Assembly: GCF_020520425.1 (NCBI RefSeq)
Contig: NC_079491.1
Location: 48,226,027 to 48,290,026, forward strand
Direction of reading: 5' to 3'
Source of the DNA: Spinacia oleracea
Taxonomy: Eukaryota; Streptophyta; Magnoliopsida; Caryophyllales; Amaranthaceae
DNA length: 64,000 nucleotides
Part shown: in pieces, positions 51,249 to 63,782 of the stretch
How positions within the stretch are numbered: the stretch's first letter is position 1
Layout: every line of letters starts with the position of its first letter
The notes under the pieces: generated by a model
What the model was told of the DNA's origin: nothing
Database searches by the model: none
Seen by the model: the letters and a program-made list of their open reading frames with translations, nothing else
Position numbers and translations under genes: made by a program

Positions 51249-52781
51249 AATAAAATAATGCATATTGCAGTATTAATATTTGTTTTGACTTAATTTTAAT
51301 ATTTTAGTATATTTTATTTTGGGTTACTAGAAATAACAGGGTCTTTTGACGGGAGGGTGGAGGGTTACCGCAAATTTGATGGTGCAGGCGTATGTAGGAT
51401 GAGCATCTTGCATCGGGATCAAACGATATGAGAAATACACAAAATGTGCGTATTTCATCAAATTCCGATAGGAAATGCACATTTGCCCCGAACAAAAAAG
51501 AAGATAGAAAGGCTCTGTGTTTTTTCTCTCTTTTTTCTTGTTTTATTTGATTCCCTCTTCTTTTCGTTCTCTTTCTCAGGTGTATACTCTGTATTGTTCT
51601 GGGTTTATTGTTTTGAATTCAAAATGTAGAGAGGAGAGAGAAAGTTGAGACTGGGTTTTCAATTGATTTTAAGGGAGAGAAAGTGATGAAAAATTGGCGC
51701 ATATCATTGATTTTTTTGCTTCAACATCAAAATCAATCGATTCTTCTTCAAATATGAATCTTGGAGCTGATAATTAGATTTTGGAAGTTAATTTTATCAA
51801 TTTTGATTAATTTTATTAATTATTTGTGTTTATTATATGCTTTTATAAATTCATGGCTTTTTTTTTTGGTAAATGTTTAAATTTATTAACCAATATGAGA
51901 AACAAAGGCTAAGCAGCCAAGTACAAAACATGGCTTATGGTGTTGTTTTATTTCATATTTTCATTGATTTTGATGAATTTGGTTATGTAATAATATGTTG
52001 ATTTTATTTTCGTTGATTTTGATGAATTAAATAATACGTTGATTTTGATGTAATTGATTATGTAATAATACGTTGATTTTGTATATTGCATTTTTTTAAA
52101 GTAAAACATGTTAACGTATTAAACGTACATGTGGTCATAATTAATGAACAATTATATTATAGTAGAAATCTAAAATCAAATTGCAATTTTTACTTTTTTA
52201 TTTTATTTTTTGTGTTATTTTTCTTATTATTTTCTATTTTACATTGTTATTTTTCTTATTATTTGCGTTTTTTACTTAGTTCTTTTTTTATATTTATTGT
52301 GTTATTTTTCTTATTAGTGTTTTTTCATAGAATTATTCACATACTATGAGTAATGTGATTGATAATTTAGAAGATGATCCTGAATTGTATGTTATTGTGG
52401 GCCAAGGTAATGTACTTATTCCTATATACAAAGAACTTATATTCTTCTGTTAATACATATGGTGTTAGTTAAAGAATATAAAATATGTGTGACTTGGTTT
52501 TAAAGAACATGTGGTTTTACATTTAATTGGACTATATATATAAAATAGAGTGAAGAGTGAGAAAAACATTTGTTGTTTTTTTTAATAAACATGTGGTTTT
52601 ACATTTAATCGGACTATTTATACTTCTTCCGGTTTTTTTACATACACCATTTTTCTTTTATGGAAGTTGCACATTAGTAGCACCATTTTCTTTTATGGTA
52701 TGTTTTCACATGCTTTTTTGGGTGTGTTCACACACTAAAAACGATTTTTTTTTAATCAGAAAAGACCTTTTAAATTCCAAA
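51249..52781. other. AT-rich intergenic, no gene seen
   Basis: T-rich runs and repeated TTGATTTTGATG(A/T)A words at 51960-52085. Short frames are low complexity. No RNA gene or transposon end recognised. Confidence 0.5.
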
Positions 52782-53915
52782 ATTGTGAAAAGAACCTAAT
52801 AAAAAAATGGTTGTGAGATGAGATCTAAAGTTGATTTTTTGTTGTGAATTAGGACCTTGATTCCAACTTTTCGGCGTTGACTCGTGCGTGCAGGTCACGT
52901 TCTTATTTATTTTTTTCACTTTAGTTACCCTTCTAATTCCCCCGTTAACTACCCTAATAACCCCCAAAAAAAACCACGCTTTCTCCTTTCCACTACTCAC
53001 CAGGTTCATCAACGGAAATGCTGAATTCCAGCTTCTCTAACCAAGCCTAGATGTTGTCTCAAACACAATTATCTATGATCATATTTTCATATTTAAATTG
53101 GGGTTTGAAGTTCAGGTTTTCCTTTAAAGTACTCATATACTTTTTCTTGAACATCTTTGTATTTCCCTCTCATATAATCTGATACAGCTTATGTTTTTAC
53201 TTCCATGGCTGCCTTCTTACCTTTTTCTCTCTCTCCTCCTCCCCCTCATCTTTCCACCTTCATTAATAATACTTGTGTCCTTTCATCCTTTTTGATGATT
53301 GGGTCAAGAACTCAAGATGCAACCTCAGCCATGCGATTCTTCGGTTGATGATTGGGTCAAGATGTAATCTCAGTCGTTCGCTTCTTCGGTTGATGATTGG
53401 TAAATCATCTTATTTGTCTTCCTTCGCACTAATTCTTCTTTCTTCCTCCCCCATAAATATTTAATTTAGTTGAGAGATTCATCTTGTAAAAGAAAATAAT
53501 GAATGTTTTTTTGAGATCAACCGTAACTTCCACAAAACTCAAATTGGGCGAATTGAGGCAAAAAAATTTGGCTTTTTGCTCTTACTTTGTTCGAATAGAA
53601 ACGAAATTCTATGGGAAGAAGCTATATTTTTTTAAGTGATCGTGCACGAATCCTTCAAGCTGGTCGAAGAAGATGAAGTGGAGAGAGAACATAACTTCGA
53701 GGAAAGAGAAAGCAGAGGGATTTTTTTAAGGTTATTAGGTTTAGTTAAAGGAGGGGGGGGGGAATTGGAGGGAACCTGGAGAGGATTTTTTTTTAATAAG
53801 CACGTGACCTACACCCGCAAGTCAATTTTTCGAAAAATTGGAGTCAACCATCAAAAAATGGGTAAAGGTCCCATCTCACAATAATTTTTTTATAAAGTCC
53901 TTTGTGAGGTTGATC
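52782..53915. mobile_element. long-TIR element, probably Mutator-like
   Basis: Left arm 52782-52915 and right arm 53795-53915 are inverted copies of about 125 bases with several mismatches. Shared words include TAATAAAAAAATGGTTGTGA / TATAAAAAAATTATTGTGAG and GCAGGTCACGTTCTTATT / GTAGGTCACGTGCTTATT. The interior is non-coding. A target duplication was not resolved. Confidence 0.55.
53291..53402. repeat. short tandem repeat with TTGATGATTGGGTCAAGA
   Basis: Copies at 53291, 53345 and 53390 (last truncated), separated by related TGC/TGTAA...CAGCC/CAGTCGTTCG sequence, period about 50 bases. It lies inside the long-TIR element. Confidence 0.65.
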
Positions 53916-55129
53916 TCATTTAAACACCCTTGAACATTGATTTTGAAAGTTGAACACAAAACTTGAAGTTCATGAATTCTAGTTTGAAGAAGAGTTTTCA
54001 CTTCTTCAAACATCCTTGAGCATTTGCAAAATTAGGGTTTGGAAAATTGTATGGTGATTGTTGTAAAGAGAATCTTCAAGAGTGAAATCTCACTTAATAA
54101 TCACATTTTTGAAAATGATTTTGTAAATTTTTTTGTAACTTGAACTTGAAATGAGAGTATTGAAAATCATTTGAAGGGTATTTCAATCCCTCCAAAAATA
54201 CTCTTTCATAACATATTCCTATTTCATATGAGTTATGAACTCACATGAACATCCTTGAAAAATTACAAAATTGAAGAAAATAAGTGCAAAGAAAGGTAGA
54301 AGTTTAGAATTTGGGATTAGAGCCTCAGAAATTTACCTAGATCTTCTGGGTTTGAATTTCCTTGATTGAGATCCAATTTCTTGATGTTTGAACTTGGATT
54401 AGTGTTTATTTTTGAGATTTGTAATTGAATTTGGAGGTATTTATAGGATTTTTAAGATTTGTACTTAAGTTTTCTGATTTTCCTCCTCCATTTTGGTTTG
54501 AAAATGGGGGGTATTTATAGAAGAATTGGATGGCGGAAAAAATGCAGGGGGGTGTGAGGCGCAACGGTCTGCGACAGGCGCACCGCCTGCACGATTTCCG
54601 ACAACCAAAGCGTAGATTAAGCTTTGTTGGGTGATTAGGAAAATTGCACTAATGATAGGGTACATATGTCTTTTTTGGTGATCAAAGTTTGAGACAAAGG
54701 TTAGCGTCTTGAAAAAGACGTTTTTAGGAAAATGCGATATGCGGAAATCGGCTTCAGGTTTGACTGTTTTTGCTTGGTTTCGGTGGGTCGGTACCTGGGA
54801 TGCTCAGTTTTGTGGGTCAGCGCCCGAAATTTTCCTTATATAATTTTGAGTGGAAACGTGCCTCGAAGACTGATCGTGGCATCCGCATCGCGGGATTGTG
54901 TTTGGATTTTGAAATTGTGTTTGGAATTTGAATTTGAACCGAGATCCTGGATTTGGATGGACCCGGGGATTAGGTTTTCAAAAGATGAATTGGATTTTAA
55001 AATTGGAATAAGTTTATTGTATCTTGCAATTGGTGATTCCGCTCGGAGTTGCTCCAACTTGAAGTTAGATCGATTAGTATCCTCATCGGCCCTAAGGGGA
55101 GACACGAAGTGGGTATGTACACCGTGATT
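53916..55129. other. no supported gene
   Basis: AT-rich with repeated CTTGAA/ATCCTTGA words (53930-54420), reminiscent of LTR or intron sequence. A GC-richer part (54540-55120) holds an open frame at 54732-55127 (131 codons) with no recognised domain. It sits upstream of a copia relic on the same strand and may be part of it or of unrelated origin. Confidence 0.4.
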
Positions 55130-55790
55130 TTACGAAGACGGAAATTTCGTTTGCACTTTGCTAAACCAGAAGATACTAGTCAGACCCAGAAGAGACGCAT
55201 TGGACTGCGGCCCAGAATATCCTTAAGTACCTGAAAAGAATTAAGGATCAATTCCTAGTCTATGGAGTAAATGATAAATTGATTGTTAAGGGCTATACGG
55301 ACGCAAGCTTCCAAACCGACAGAGATGTAGATCAATGACTGGTTTTTTGTTCTACCTCAATAACGGAGCAGTAAGATGGAAAAGTGCTAAGTTAATTCCT
55401 ATTGCAGATTGTAGAACCGAAGTTGAGTACATTGCTACTTCAGAAGCAGCAAAGGAAGCTGTTTGGATTCGAAAGTTCATCGAAAAACTTGAGGTTGTCC
55501 CATCCATTGAGGGACCAGTTGCTTTATATTGCGATAATAGTAGATCCATTTTCTAGGAAAAGGGGCCTAAGAGACACCAGAAAGTCAAACACGTATTGCG
55601 GCGATTTCACATACTTCGAGAGATCGTTGATAGAAAGGAAATCGAGATACGCAACATTGGAATGGACGACAATGTCACATATCCGTTAACTAAATTGTTG
55701 CCACAAGTGAAGCACAACGCACATGTAGCAACCATGGGAATAAAAAATGTTGGGGGAATGGCTTTGATTTTGTTTTGGAATATTTGTTAG
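55130..55790 (+). pseudogene. Ty1/copia RNase H relic
   Basis: The + strand sequence encodes the end of a copia polyprotein in several frames: WTAAQNILKYLKRIKDQFLV and KGYTDASFQTDRD, then SMTGFLFYLNNGAVRWKSAK, EVEYIATSEAAKEAVWIRKF, GPVALYCDNS. After a TAG it continues in frame with KHVLRRFHILREIVDRKEIE and NIGMDDNVTYPLTKLLPQVK. These are the copia RNase H catalytic region (TDAS, E in EVEY, CDNS) and its conserved C-terminal tail. Gag, integrase and RT are absent. At least one frameshift and one stop show it is dead. Confidence 0.85.
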
Positions 55791-56714
55791 ATCTTATGTT
55801 TGAAACAATTGGTTATCCATTCATATTTATGAAATATATTTTTCATATTCATTTAATTATGTTTTATTATGAAATGATGAAGTCCAAGTGATTCAAAATC
55901 ATTCAAATAGGATATCAAGATTGGAGTCTTTGATAAAGAAACACCTATAAGTGAACTTGAATATTGAATCACAAAAGGATCCCTAATCCAGGCCATTAAA
56001 TGGATGGACGAATAATGACTAATAAAGATTAGATTGCAAGTAGATTTGTAGTTCAGTTTCTCAAACTAGATGGGACTTGGATGTCAAAAATCTTTTGCAT
56101 AGATAATTATTAGAATTCCTACCGGATTGACCATGAGAATACTTTAATAGATTAAATTCTTGTCATAAGTAGTTCTTATTAAAATTGGTGATGAACCTAT
56201 TCCTCAAAAAATGAGTAGTTATGATTGCTTGTTTGAGAGTTAATTTTCTTTGATGCGCAACTCGCTAAAAATCGCACCGTAAAAGGAGGCTATTAAAGTA
56301 GTATTCAGGCTATCTATGAATTAGAGTAAGTCTTTCATAAGTTACAAGAAGGGTTTATCCTCCTATCTTTGATAGGATATGGTGTTGTTTGTGTAACAAG
56401 GCCTCTCGGAGAGTTAGATACTGTAAAAATGCATGGCCGTGCTTAGATTGATTAAGGCTTAATCATCTGTAAAAGTTTAACAGTTGAACTCAATAATTTC
56501 AGAAACACTTATGGACCTAATAAGGATGGCTTTGATATTACCTTATGTTCAACAAGTAACACTAAGAGACAAAAGAATGGGAATGCACACTTATCTAAAG
56601 GCCAAGTGGAAGACTGAAGGAAATGTGTCCTTCACCCAAAGTGCATTGGTTTAATACCAAAGTTCAGATTAATTACCGGAATAATTAATTCAGTAAGATC
56701 AAGTGATCGAAACA
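55791..56714. other. possible copia LTR/downstream sequence
   Basis: It follows the copia polyprotein tail and contains phrases such as TGTTAGATCTTATGTTTGAA (55784) that suit the start of a copia 3' LTR. No second copy is in the window, so LTR boundaries cannot be set. No gene. Confidence 0.35.
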
Positions 56715-58215
56715 TCTAGTTTGAGTTTGATAAGGGATTTTCGTGTCGTTAACGAATACCTCTCAATTAAACAATACTTATAAAACTCCTAACATACGCA
56801 CTATATTGATTATAGTGGTAAGAGTAGGGATAGTCCCAAGAGAATGGAAGATCGAGTTTAGCAAACTAATTATACAAGCTAGTTTATAAGGAAGAGGAGA
56901 AAAGTTTTGATAACAAGAAAAAAACTAAAGTAAACTAGGGAAAGATGATCAAGAATAAAATACTATGGGATTGAGGTTCAATAAGGGCTCATTGGATGAA
57001 TGCAAAGGAGAAACATGCTTGATATGCAAAGACTTGATGCAAAAGGGAGTCAACCAAAGTTATAGGCATTCAAAGCCTTTCGGCGGAAAACCATAGCCCC
57101 TCTAATTCTAATAGCAAGCTTTCGCTCCACCGGAGACTTAGAGTGACTCTGTTAGGAAATAATATAACCCATATGCTATCACTAATCCTAAATTTCTTGA
57201 CAAACTAGCAATAAGCACTCCAACTCACTAACTAGCTTAGCATTTGCAACTACTAACCTATCAAGACATGGAATCCTATTCATCAAATCATTTAATCACA
57301 TAATTAGCATGCATCAACCTCTATATTCCACAATATATTACCAGCCCAAATCTACACCCTTACCCCTAAAAAAGACAACTCACTAGCCATATCTAATGCT
57401 TCCAAGTTCCAACCATAAATCATTTCATGAAGTAATTGATCAATGTGATCAAAAGTAATATCAACAATCAAGAGATTTGACTCAAAGCTAACATCAAAAC
57501 ATTCAACAAAACTAGATTTTAATCCACTAAACCTATCTTCACTAGCTAATGAGGCAACAAGTAATCTAAAGAGAGCAATTGCACAATATGTAAAAAAAAA
57601 TTAGGATGAACTACAACCATGAACCAAAAACGAAAGGATCAAAATCAAACTTGTTTCTGAATTTTTATCAATATTATGAATTTCAACAAAAATAAAGGAA
57701 AACAAACAATATTAAGTAGAGAAATAAAGGAAGAACAAGATAGAGAATAAGAAATTTACTAAGAAGCTTCAAATTTTATAATTAAACTCTTGAATCCAAA
57801 GAGCAATAAAACTAAACCTTAGCTTTTCTCTCTCTATAAAATATCTCTAATCTCTAATAAAAATGGAATGTCTTAAATAGAAATATCCTCTAGCTATTTA
57901 TATGCTTCATTCAAAATATAAATTAATTACAAGATACGTGACTTCCGGGTTATTGTGCACACGCACAAAAATCCCGTGGGGGCGCATTGGAGGGTACGTG
58001 AGCGCGCACGGAGTAGCTTGAGGGGTTGCACAAATGACCGGGAGAAATCCAAAATTTTCCTTCGTGTCGTGCTCGCGCACGGTTGTGATGCGTGCGTGCG
58101 CACGCTTGAGGTACGCCTGAGGTGTGCGCGCACACAGAGAGGCGTTGTGGGGGCGCACAAAACATGTGTGTGCTCACAAAAAGAAATTGTGCGCGCGCAC
58201 CCAATCTCCGGACAT
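56715..58215 (-). mobile_element. LTR-like remnant (gypsy type), possible solo LTR
   Basis: Its layout mirrors the Athila LTR: on the - strand a GC-rich palindrome array (58205-57955), then a TATA box (GCATATAAATAGCTAG at 57891-57906), then a long AT-rich leader ending near a GTCCCTACTC/GACACGAAAATCCC stretch (56840-56740). Sequence words differ from the Athila LTR, so it is another family. No PBS, coding part or target duplication is seen; the boundaries are estimates. Confidence 0.4.
57955..58205. repeat. array of GTGCGCGCGCAC-type palindromes
   Basis: About nine copies of GTGCGCGCAC-like words (GAGCGCGCACGG, GTGCGTGCGCAC, GTGTGCGCGCACAC, GTGCGCGCGCACCC) spaced 20-40 bases in otherwise AT-rich DNA, about 55 bases upstream of a - strand TATA box. 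Confidence 0.85.
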
Positions 58216-60370
58216 TCTTCCTAGTTTTTCTGTAACACTCCGTATTTTCTAGCCTCTTTTACTACTCTGTAATTACGATTATTAAAGTACTGATGTCCTA
58301 AATTTTTCCGATCTAATTTAATTATCTTATTATATCTAGCTTTTTATTGTGACATAATACCAATTATTTAAGACCAATATATTTTTCATATGTGAGTTTA
58401 CATCTTTCAAAGCCCATTTATTACCCAAAAATATGATTTCTCATCTTGAGCTTGGAAGTTGTGCTTTTGCCCTTGGTCAATTATGTGACCAAAATTCATT
58501 TTCTCTTTCCCACTTTCCTTTCATGCGTGTAAATGGGAGCCAATATAGACATATAATAACTACGGATGTATAATTAGTTACGGCATGCTTGGTAGAGGAC
58601 GTGTCGTATGATTTATAGAAACATAGCCTAGTGGGGAAAGCAATTGTTATGATGTACGAAGGTGCGTATAATAACGGAAATACACCCAACTCTGTCGTAT
58701 TAAAGGGGAAAAACTGTAATGTACTGCATCACATTTTTCATAAGGTTTTTGTACTGCAATCCATGGATTTCATTGAATTTCTTCTTGTTAAACTAACAGG
58801 AAGCGTCCAAAGTAATCACGCATATAATCGAATGCCGAGTTAACCACCGGCCAATCACCCGTACCTTATATAAAAGTTCTTACTCTATGTTGTACGTCAT
58901 GTGGGATACAGGGTTCTATCTTTAGGGTTAACTTAAAAAGCTCGAGAGTTCACCGCAATCAAAAGGTCTTGAATTACCTGAATTTCGCGGCCAAATTCGC
59001 TTTACGCAACCCATGTGGCCTTTACCTTGCTTTTTTCCTATTCTACTTGTAATACCAACCTCCAAAGTAATCACGCATATAATCCAATGCCGAGTTAACC
59101 CCCAACCAATCACACATACCTTATAAAACACAGTTTACCTTGGAGGTCGGTATTCCATTGGGCCAACATATAATATCATAACAGAAATAACTTGTATTCC
59201 CATTTGAGCCATCGTTCTAATTCCATTTGGGCTTCTTAAAATTTTTCTCTTCCAATTCCAAAAACGTCAACAAAGGCCTTGAGGACTAACGTACCCAAAT
59301 CTGTTTATTGATATTCCTCTTCTTAATATATCATGTACATTATTCAATTGTTTTCATATCTTCCCACTTTCCAGGAATGAGTTAAATAAATCTAATAAAT
59401 AAAGGCATGCAGATGCAGTTAAATGTATCATAGAACTAAGGAGTTGTACTGGAAAAAAAACTAAGTAGTTGTATTCAGCCATGAACGAGAAAAAACACAA
59501 AGATCAATATTGATACTCATATTTGAGCCTAAAAGATTGCCCCATTTGCAATCTTGTAGGGACGGAAGGAGTATCAGTTTCAGTAGATGATATTCTGCCA
59601 AACTTATCTTGTTGGCATTTGGTCTAATCCCTTTATTGATTCTTTGCATGAATATATTTTTTAAAGTCTACCCCAATGAGATTTTTCTTGCACTGTTGAA
59701 GGATATGTGACCCTTATGCCGATATTAACAGTATGGTCTAGTGATCAATATATTCAATCTTGTCGTAGGTAAATGTTCGGTGTACAAACATTTGTAAGCT
59801 TGTAACTCTAACCTCAGTTGAATTCATTCTTATCTTATTCGAATATTGATATCAACTTCTAGAATTTTTAAAAATATCAAATGAAATACTGACTAGTTAT
59901 TACGTACGAAATATTCTATTCCTGTTCACATATTTAGTTAGCGAGATATGTATATAAGTGACTACTCATAATAGCAATCAGTTTCTTCATTTTTCTATAA
60001 ACATTTTCCATGTCACACAATAAAATTTGTTTTGATTGATGTCAAATTCTACACTTATTCCACCCTATTTCCATTTCAGCTATAACTCTGAAAGTTTCGT
60101 GGTGAGGATTCTTGACTCCGTCAGCATCCGTCATTCTCTGACCCCGTTAGGTACTCAAATATCACTATTTATTCTTCTCCTCAAGTTGTGTACTTCTGCA
60201 TTCAACTGCAACACTTTCTTTTCCCCTTTTTTTATTTGAGGAAGGAGCTGAGGACTGATCTTCAGTGTGTCAGTGACATCCTTAGCTTCACCCTCTAAGG
60301 ATATCATTGTGGCATGCGTTTCAACAAGCTTCTTTTGCAGAGGAAGGAGATAATCAACATCATACACTAT
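58216..60370. other. intergenic, no supported gene
   Basis: A 65-base direct repeat starting TAATCACGCATATAATC occurs at 58815 and 59068, each followed by an ACCTTATA run. A 72-codon - strand frame at 60373-60155 has a heptad-like Leu/Lys pattern but no recognised domain or promoter. Nothing else seen. Confidence 0.45.
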
Positions 60371-61235
60371 CAAATAACATAAGTACTTAGTAACAATAAG
60401 ATTCTTAAGTTCCCTATAAACAATGTCTTCAAATTAATTTCACAAACAACGTCAAAGATAGATGACATAGAAGAATATGTTACTTGGGTAAGATATCAAT
60501 ATCTGCATTTATACACTAATAATACACTAGCATAAGCGTTTGAAATTCATACATAAGCATACGAATTATATATACATATATAATCATCTAAACAACAAAA
60601 GAAATATTTGCAACCAAGTATTTTTTTTTCCTTCAGTCATTTTAATCTATATATAAGCTTGTAGTTACACAATATTTACCATACCCGATTCCAATTAACA
60701 TATAAGAACATGAATTAGATGGATAATCCTTTTAACTATCAAACAACAGAAGTACTTAGTAAAAATTAAATTCTTAAGTTCCCCATAAACAATGTCTTAA
60801 AATTAATTTCACGAACAACGTCGAAGATAGATGACATAGAAGAAAATTTGTTACTTGGGTAAAGATATCAACATCTGGCGTTTATACACTAATAATATAT
60901 TAGCATAAGCGTTTCAAATTCATACATAGGCATACGACTTATATAAAACTATATAATCAATTAAACAAAAACATATATTTGAAACTAAGTATTTTCTTCC
61001 TTCAGTCATTAAAACCTATAGGCATATAGTTACACAATATTTACCATACTCGATTCCAGTTAACATATTAGTTAAACAGTTAGATGAATAATAATCTTAA
61101 TTATCAAATACATAAGTACTTTGTAATAATCAGATTATTAATTTTCCTATAAACAATGTCTTAAAATTAATTTCACGAACAACACCAAAGATAGATGACA
61201 TAGAAGAATTTGTTGCGGAGTACTTGGGTAGAACT
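60371..61235. repeat. 368-base tandem repeat, 2.35 copies
   Basis: Copies start at 60371, 60739 and 61107 (last truncated at about 61235). Shared words include AAACAATGTCTTAAAATTAA and GATAGATGACATAGAAGAA. The copies differ by about 10 percent, so the duplication is not recent. AT-rich and non-coding. Confidence 0.85.
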
Positions 61236-62590
61236 TGAATATTGAACTTTCCACTATTCTTGCAATTGGGAAGTCACCTTGGAGAAATCAATCTAGCCTA
61301 CTTAGGTAATTCGAGTCCCTACAAATTTATTATTTGCTAATCTTATTTGCTAATTATTTTCAATTTCTAAATAAACCAATGATATTCATGTGATGTTCAT
61401 ACTCACTTGAACTAGGAAATGCTTTAAAGGAGTAATCTTTGAGGGAATTTCACACTTGAAATCCCCCTCAAATGATCTTCCATACTCTTATTTCAAGTTC
61501 AAGCTAGATTCAATATTTATGCATTATTTTCAACAAAACTTGGTTAAGAAAGTGAGGTTCTCATTCTTGAAAACATTCCTTCTAACAACCATGGTACAAG
61601 TTTTCAAAAGCTTTAATCTTTATACAAAGTTCCATAATACTTGAACAAGTGCAACCCATTCTTTAAGTTAGAACACATGAACCATCCATGATTCATGTAC
61701 AAATGCAAGTTTCAAGTTTACATGTTCAATGATGTTTTAGTGGAAATCATCCCTTAAAACTCAAATGAAATACAAGTACGAGTTTATCAAAGGTGAAGTC
61801 CTTACATAAAATTCTTGGCCTTTGAGAATGAAACCTCCTAATTTCTATATTCAAGTTCTCATTCAAATTCTATTTCAATATTTGATATGCAAAATCGATG
61901 ATACTTTTTAATGAGCAACTCATTTTAAAATGAGATTATTTTACACGATTGGATTCGTGGGAAGCCAAATCACTTTTGATTAAGTGTTCCTCAATTCGAT
62001 TTTCAATATTCAAGTTATTCAATTTCTATCATACAAGTTTAATGCTTTATTGCTTATTTATTGCTTATTTCAATTCCGCACTTTTAAACATTGCAGGTTT
62101 CAATTCCGCACTTACTATTTATGCAATTTTACTCGCCTAGTCCTTCTAGACGATGTGGTTTACACCTAGTCCGTTTTCTAGGTGGTGATGTTAATCTTTA
62201 CTAATTCTGCACTTTATTTTCTATTGTGATGATGCGTTACTTGTTTATTGCTTTCATCACCCAATATGATAAATCAACAAAATACAAGTTCTAATCATGC
62301 TTAACAAAGATAATTAATGGAAAACCGGTTTAAGCTCCCCAAATTTGACTTAAAGCAAAGCGATCACCATATAAACTTAGCAATTTCAATGTTCTAATTA
62401 TGCACTCAACCACCTACATGTAGTGTCATGATAGGATTTTACTCCGAAAATGATGATTGTATTGTATGAACCTATTGCAAAATTTACTCAAATAAGTGTT
62501 TTGTTCCCTTACCCGAGTTTCAATCGGTTTCAAGTCCTATGACTTATCCCGAGTCATATTTGGTCTTTTCAAACCGGACCCGAACTTATT
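61236..62590 (+). mobile_element. probable LTR of a Tat/Ogre-like gypsy element (partial)
   Basis: AT-rich, non-coding, and ending immediately before a TGGTGGCGACTCCA primer-binding-like site. Elements of the Tat/Ogre lineage have this site after the 5' LTR. The left border is unknown and no second LTR is in the window. It contains the paired words CGCCTAGTCCTTCTAGACGA / CACCTAGTCCGTTTTCTAGG at 62134-62182. Confidence 0.35.
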
Positions 62591-62606
62591 TGGTGGCGAC
62601 TCCATC
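62591..62606 (+). other. primer-binding-site-like TGGTGGCGACTCCA
   Basis: TTTGGTGGCGACTCCATC resembles the tRNA-Arg-type site (TGGCGACTCC) of plant Tat/Ogre retrotransposons. The identification rests on this motif alone. Confidence 0.4.
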
Positions 62607-63782
62607 AAAGTTCAAAAATCCTAAGCTGTAGGGATATTTTATGCACTTTCTATATTTTCAATTTTGATTTTTCTATGTTCAAATTCGATTGTCACTTGTG
62701 TGAACCTAGAATTTGCTTCCCTTTTAAAGCGTGGGATTGAGAAGATCAAGTTAAAACTAGTGGTCACATTCTTGATAAATCGAACCAAGTTTAAGTCTTT
62801 GGTGGGCAAACAAGGTTCGTCAAATGCTCAAAACTTACATTAAAAGTTCAAATTACAAGTTATACAAAATACAAAAAATACCACTCAAAATAACCGCCTA
62901 CAGTAAGCATAGAACTTTCTCAAGGTATTTTGGTTATGGGGATTCTCACTTGGAGGCACTCTGTGAATTAGGATTACAAAGTGTGTTAGTGAGTTTTATG
63001 GGAAAACAACTAGGTTTAGATAATAAAACCTAGGGACAAAGCAAGGGGTTACCGGCCAAAGTCTTGAATCCTTGACCGGCCACGTCATCCCATGGGCGAG
63101 AAAAGTGGCGCGCACGACAGGTGGGCTGTGGGCCTCGGCCAGGCCAAATCTTACTTCTTTGAGAGCTCAAGCTCAAGCTCTTCTAGCTTTGTGAACAGTC
63201 TGAACACCTATGGAGTCGCTAATGAGACTTGCTACTATTTACGAGTTACTGTGTGAATTTGAGAGAGAAACTTTACCTTCTTATATCCCAGACTGCTTGA
63301 GAACTGAGTAATTATACTCTCGTGTTAGTCACTTGAGGGAGTCTAAGCCGTACACAAATTTTAGAGACTTTTTGTTTTCTTATGAGCTTACATGGTAAAA
63401 ACAAACATTAAGGTAAAGAAACAAGGATAAAGAAATTTATATTTCGTACTCACTTGGTGTGTGTTCTGATAGTAGAAGACCAACAGTCAACCCACAATAT
63501 GGATTGTAGCTAAATTTTGATTTCTTTCGTGCAATGACTACAAGTTAACTCATACAACTACGGGCTGCCAACAGAGTTTTCATCGGAAGCTTCAGCATTG
63601 GCTCTCTGATTGCTCGATCCAGGAATTGATAGAATGAACACTTGATGCTCTTAATCAAATTGCCAAGTAAACATTGGTAACACTGAAAACTTGTACCAAG
63701 TTGAGATTTTATCCAACTCTAAGCTGATAAATAACAACATCAGATTCTAAATCACTAACAAAGAATTTCTTAATTCACAGGG
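62607..63782. other. no supported gene
   Basis: A 69-codon frame at 62824-63033 and a GC-richer stretch (63040-63160) follow the primer-site-like motif, where an element's leader or gag would lie. No gag motif is recognised and stops are frequent. Confidence 0.35.

Noticed and set aside
54732-55127. 131-codon + strand frame as a gene
   Set aside because: Composition is plausible, but there is no recognised domain, no clear promoter or splice sites, and a competing frame lies on the other strand (55105-54836).
57907-58224. Several overlapping frames of 77-89 codons
   Set aside because: They occur in four frames at once because of the GTGCGCGCAC palindromes; low-complexity Ala/His/Arg content.
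60155-60373. 72-codon coiled-coil-like - strand frame
   Set aside because: Short, with no promoter, splice sites or known family; kept only as a remark in the intergenic entry.
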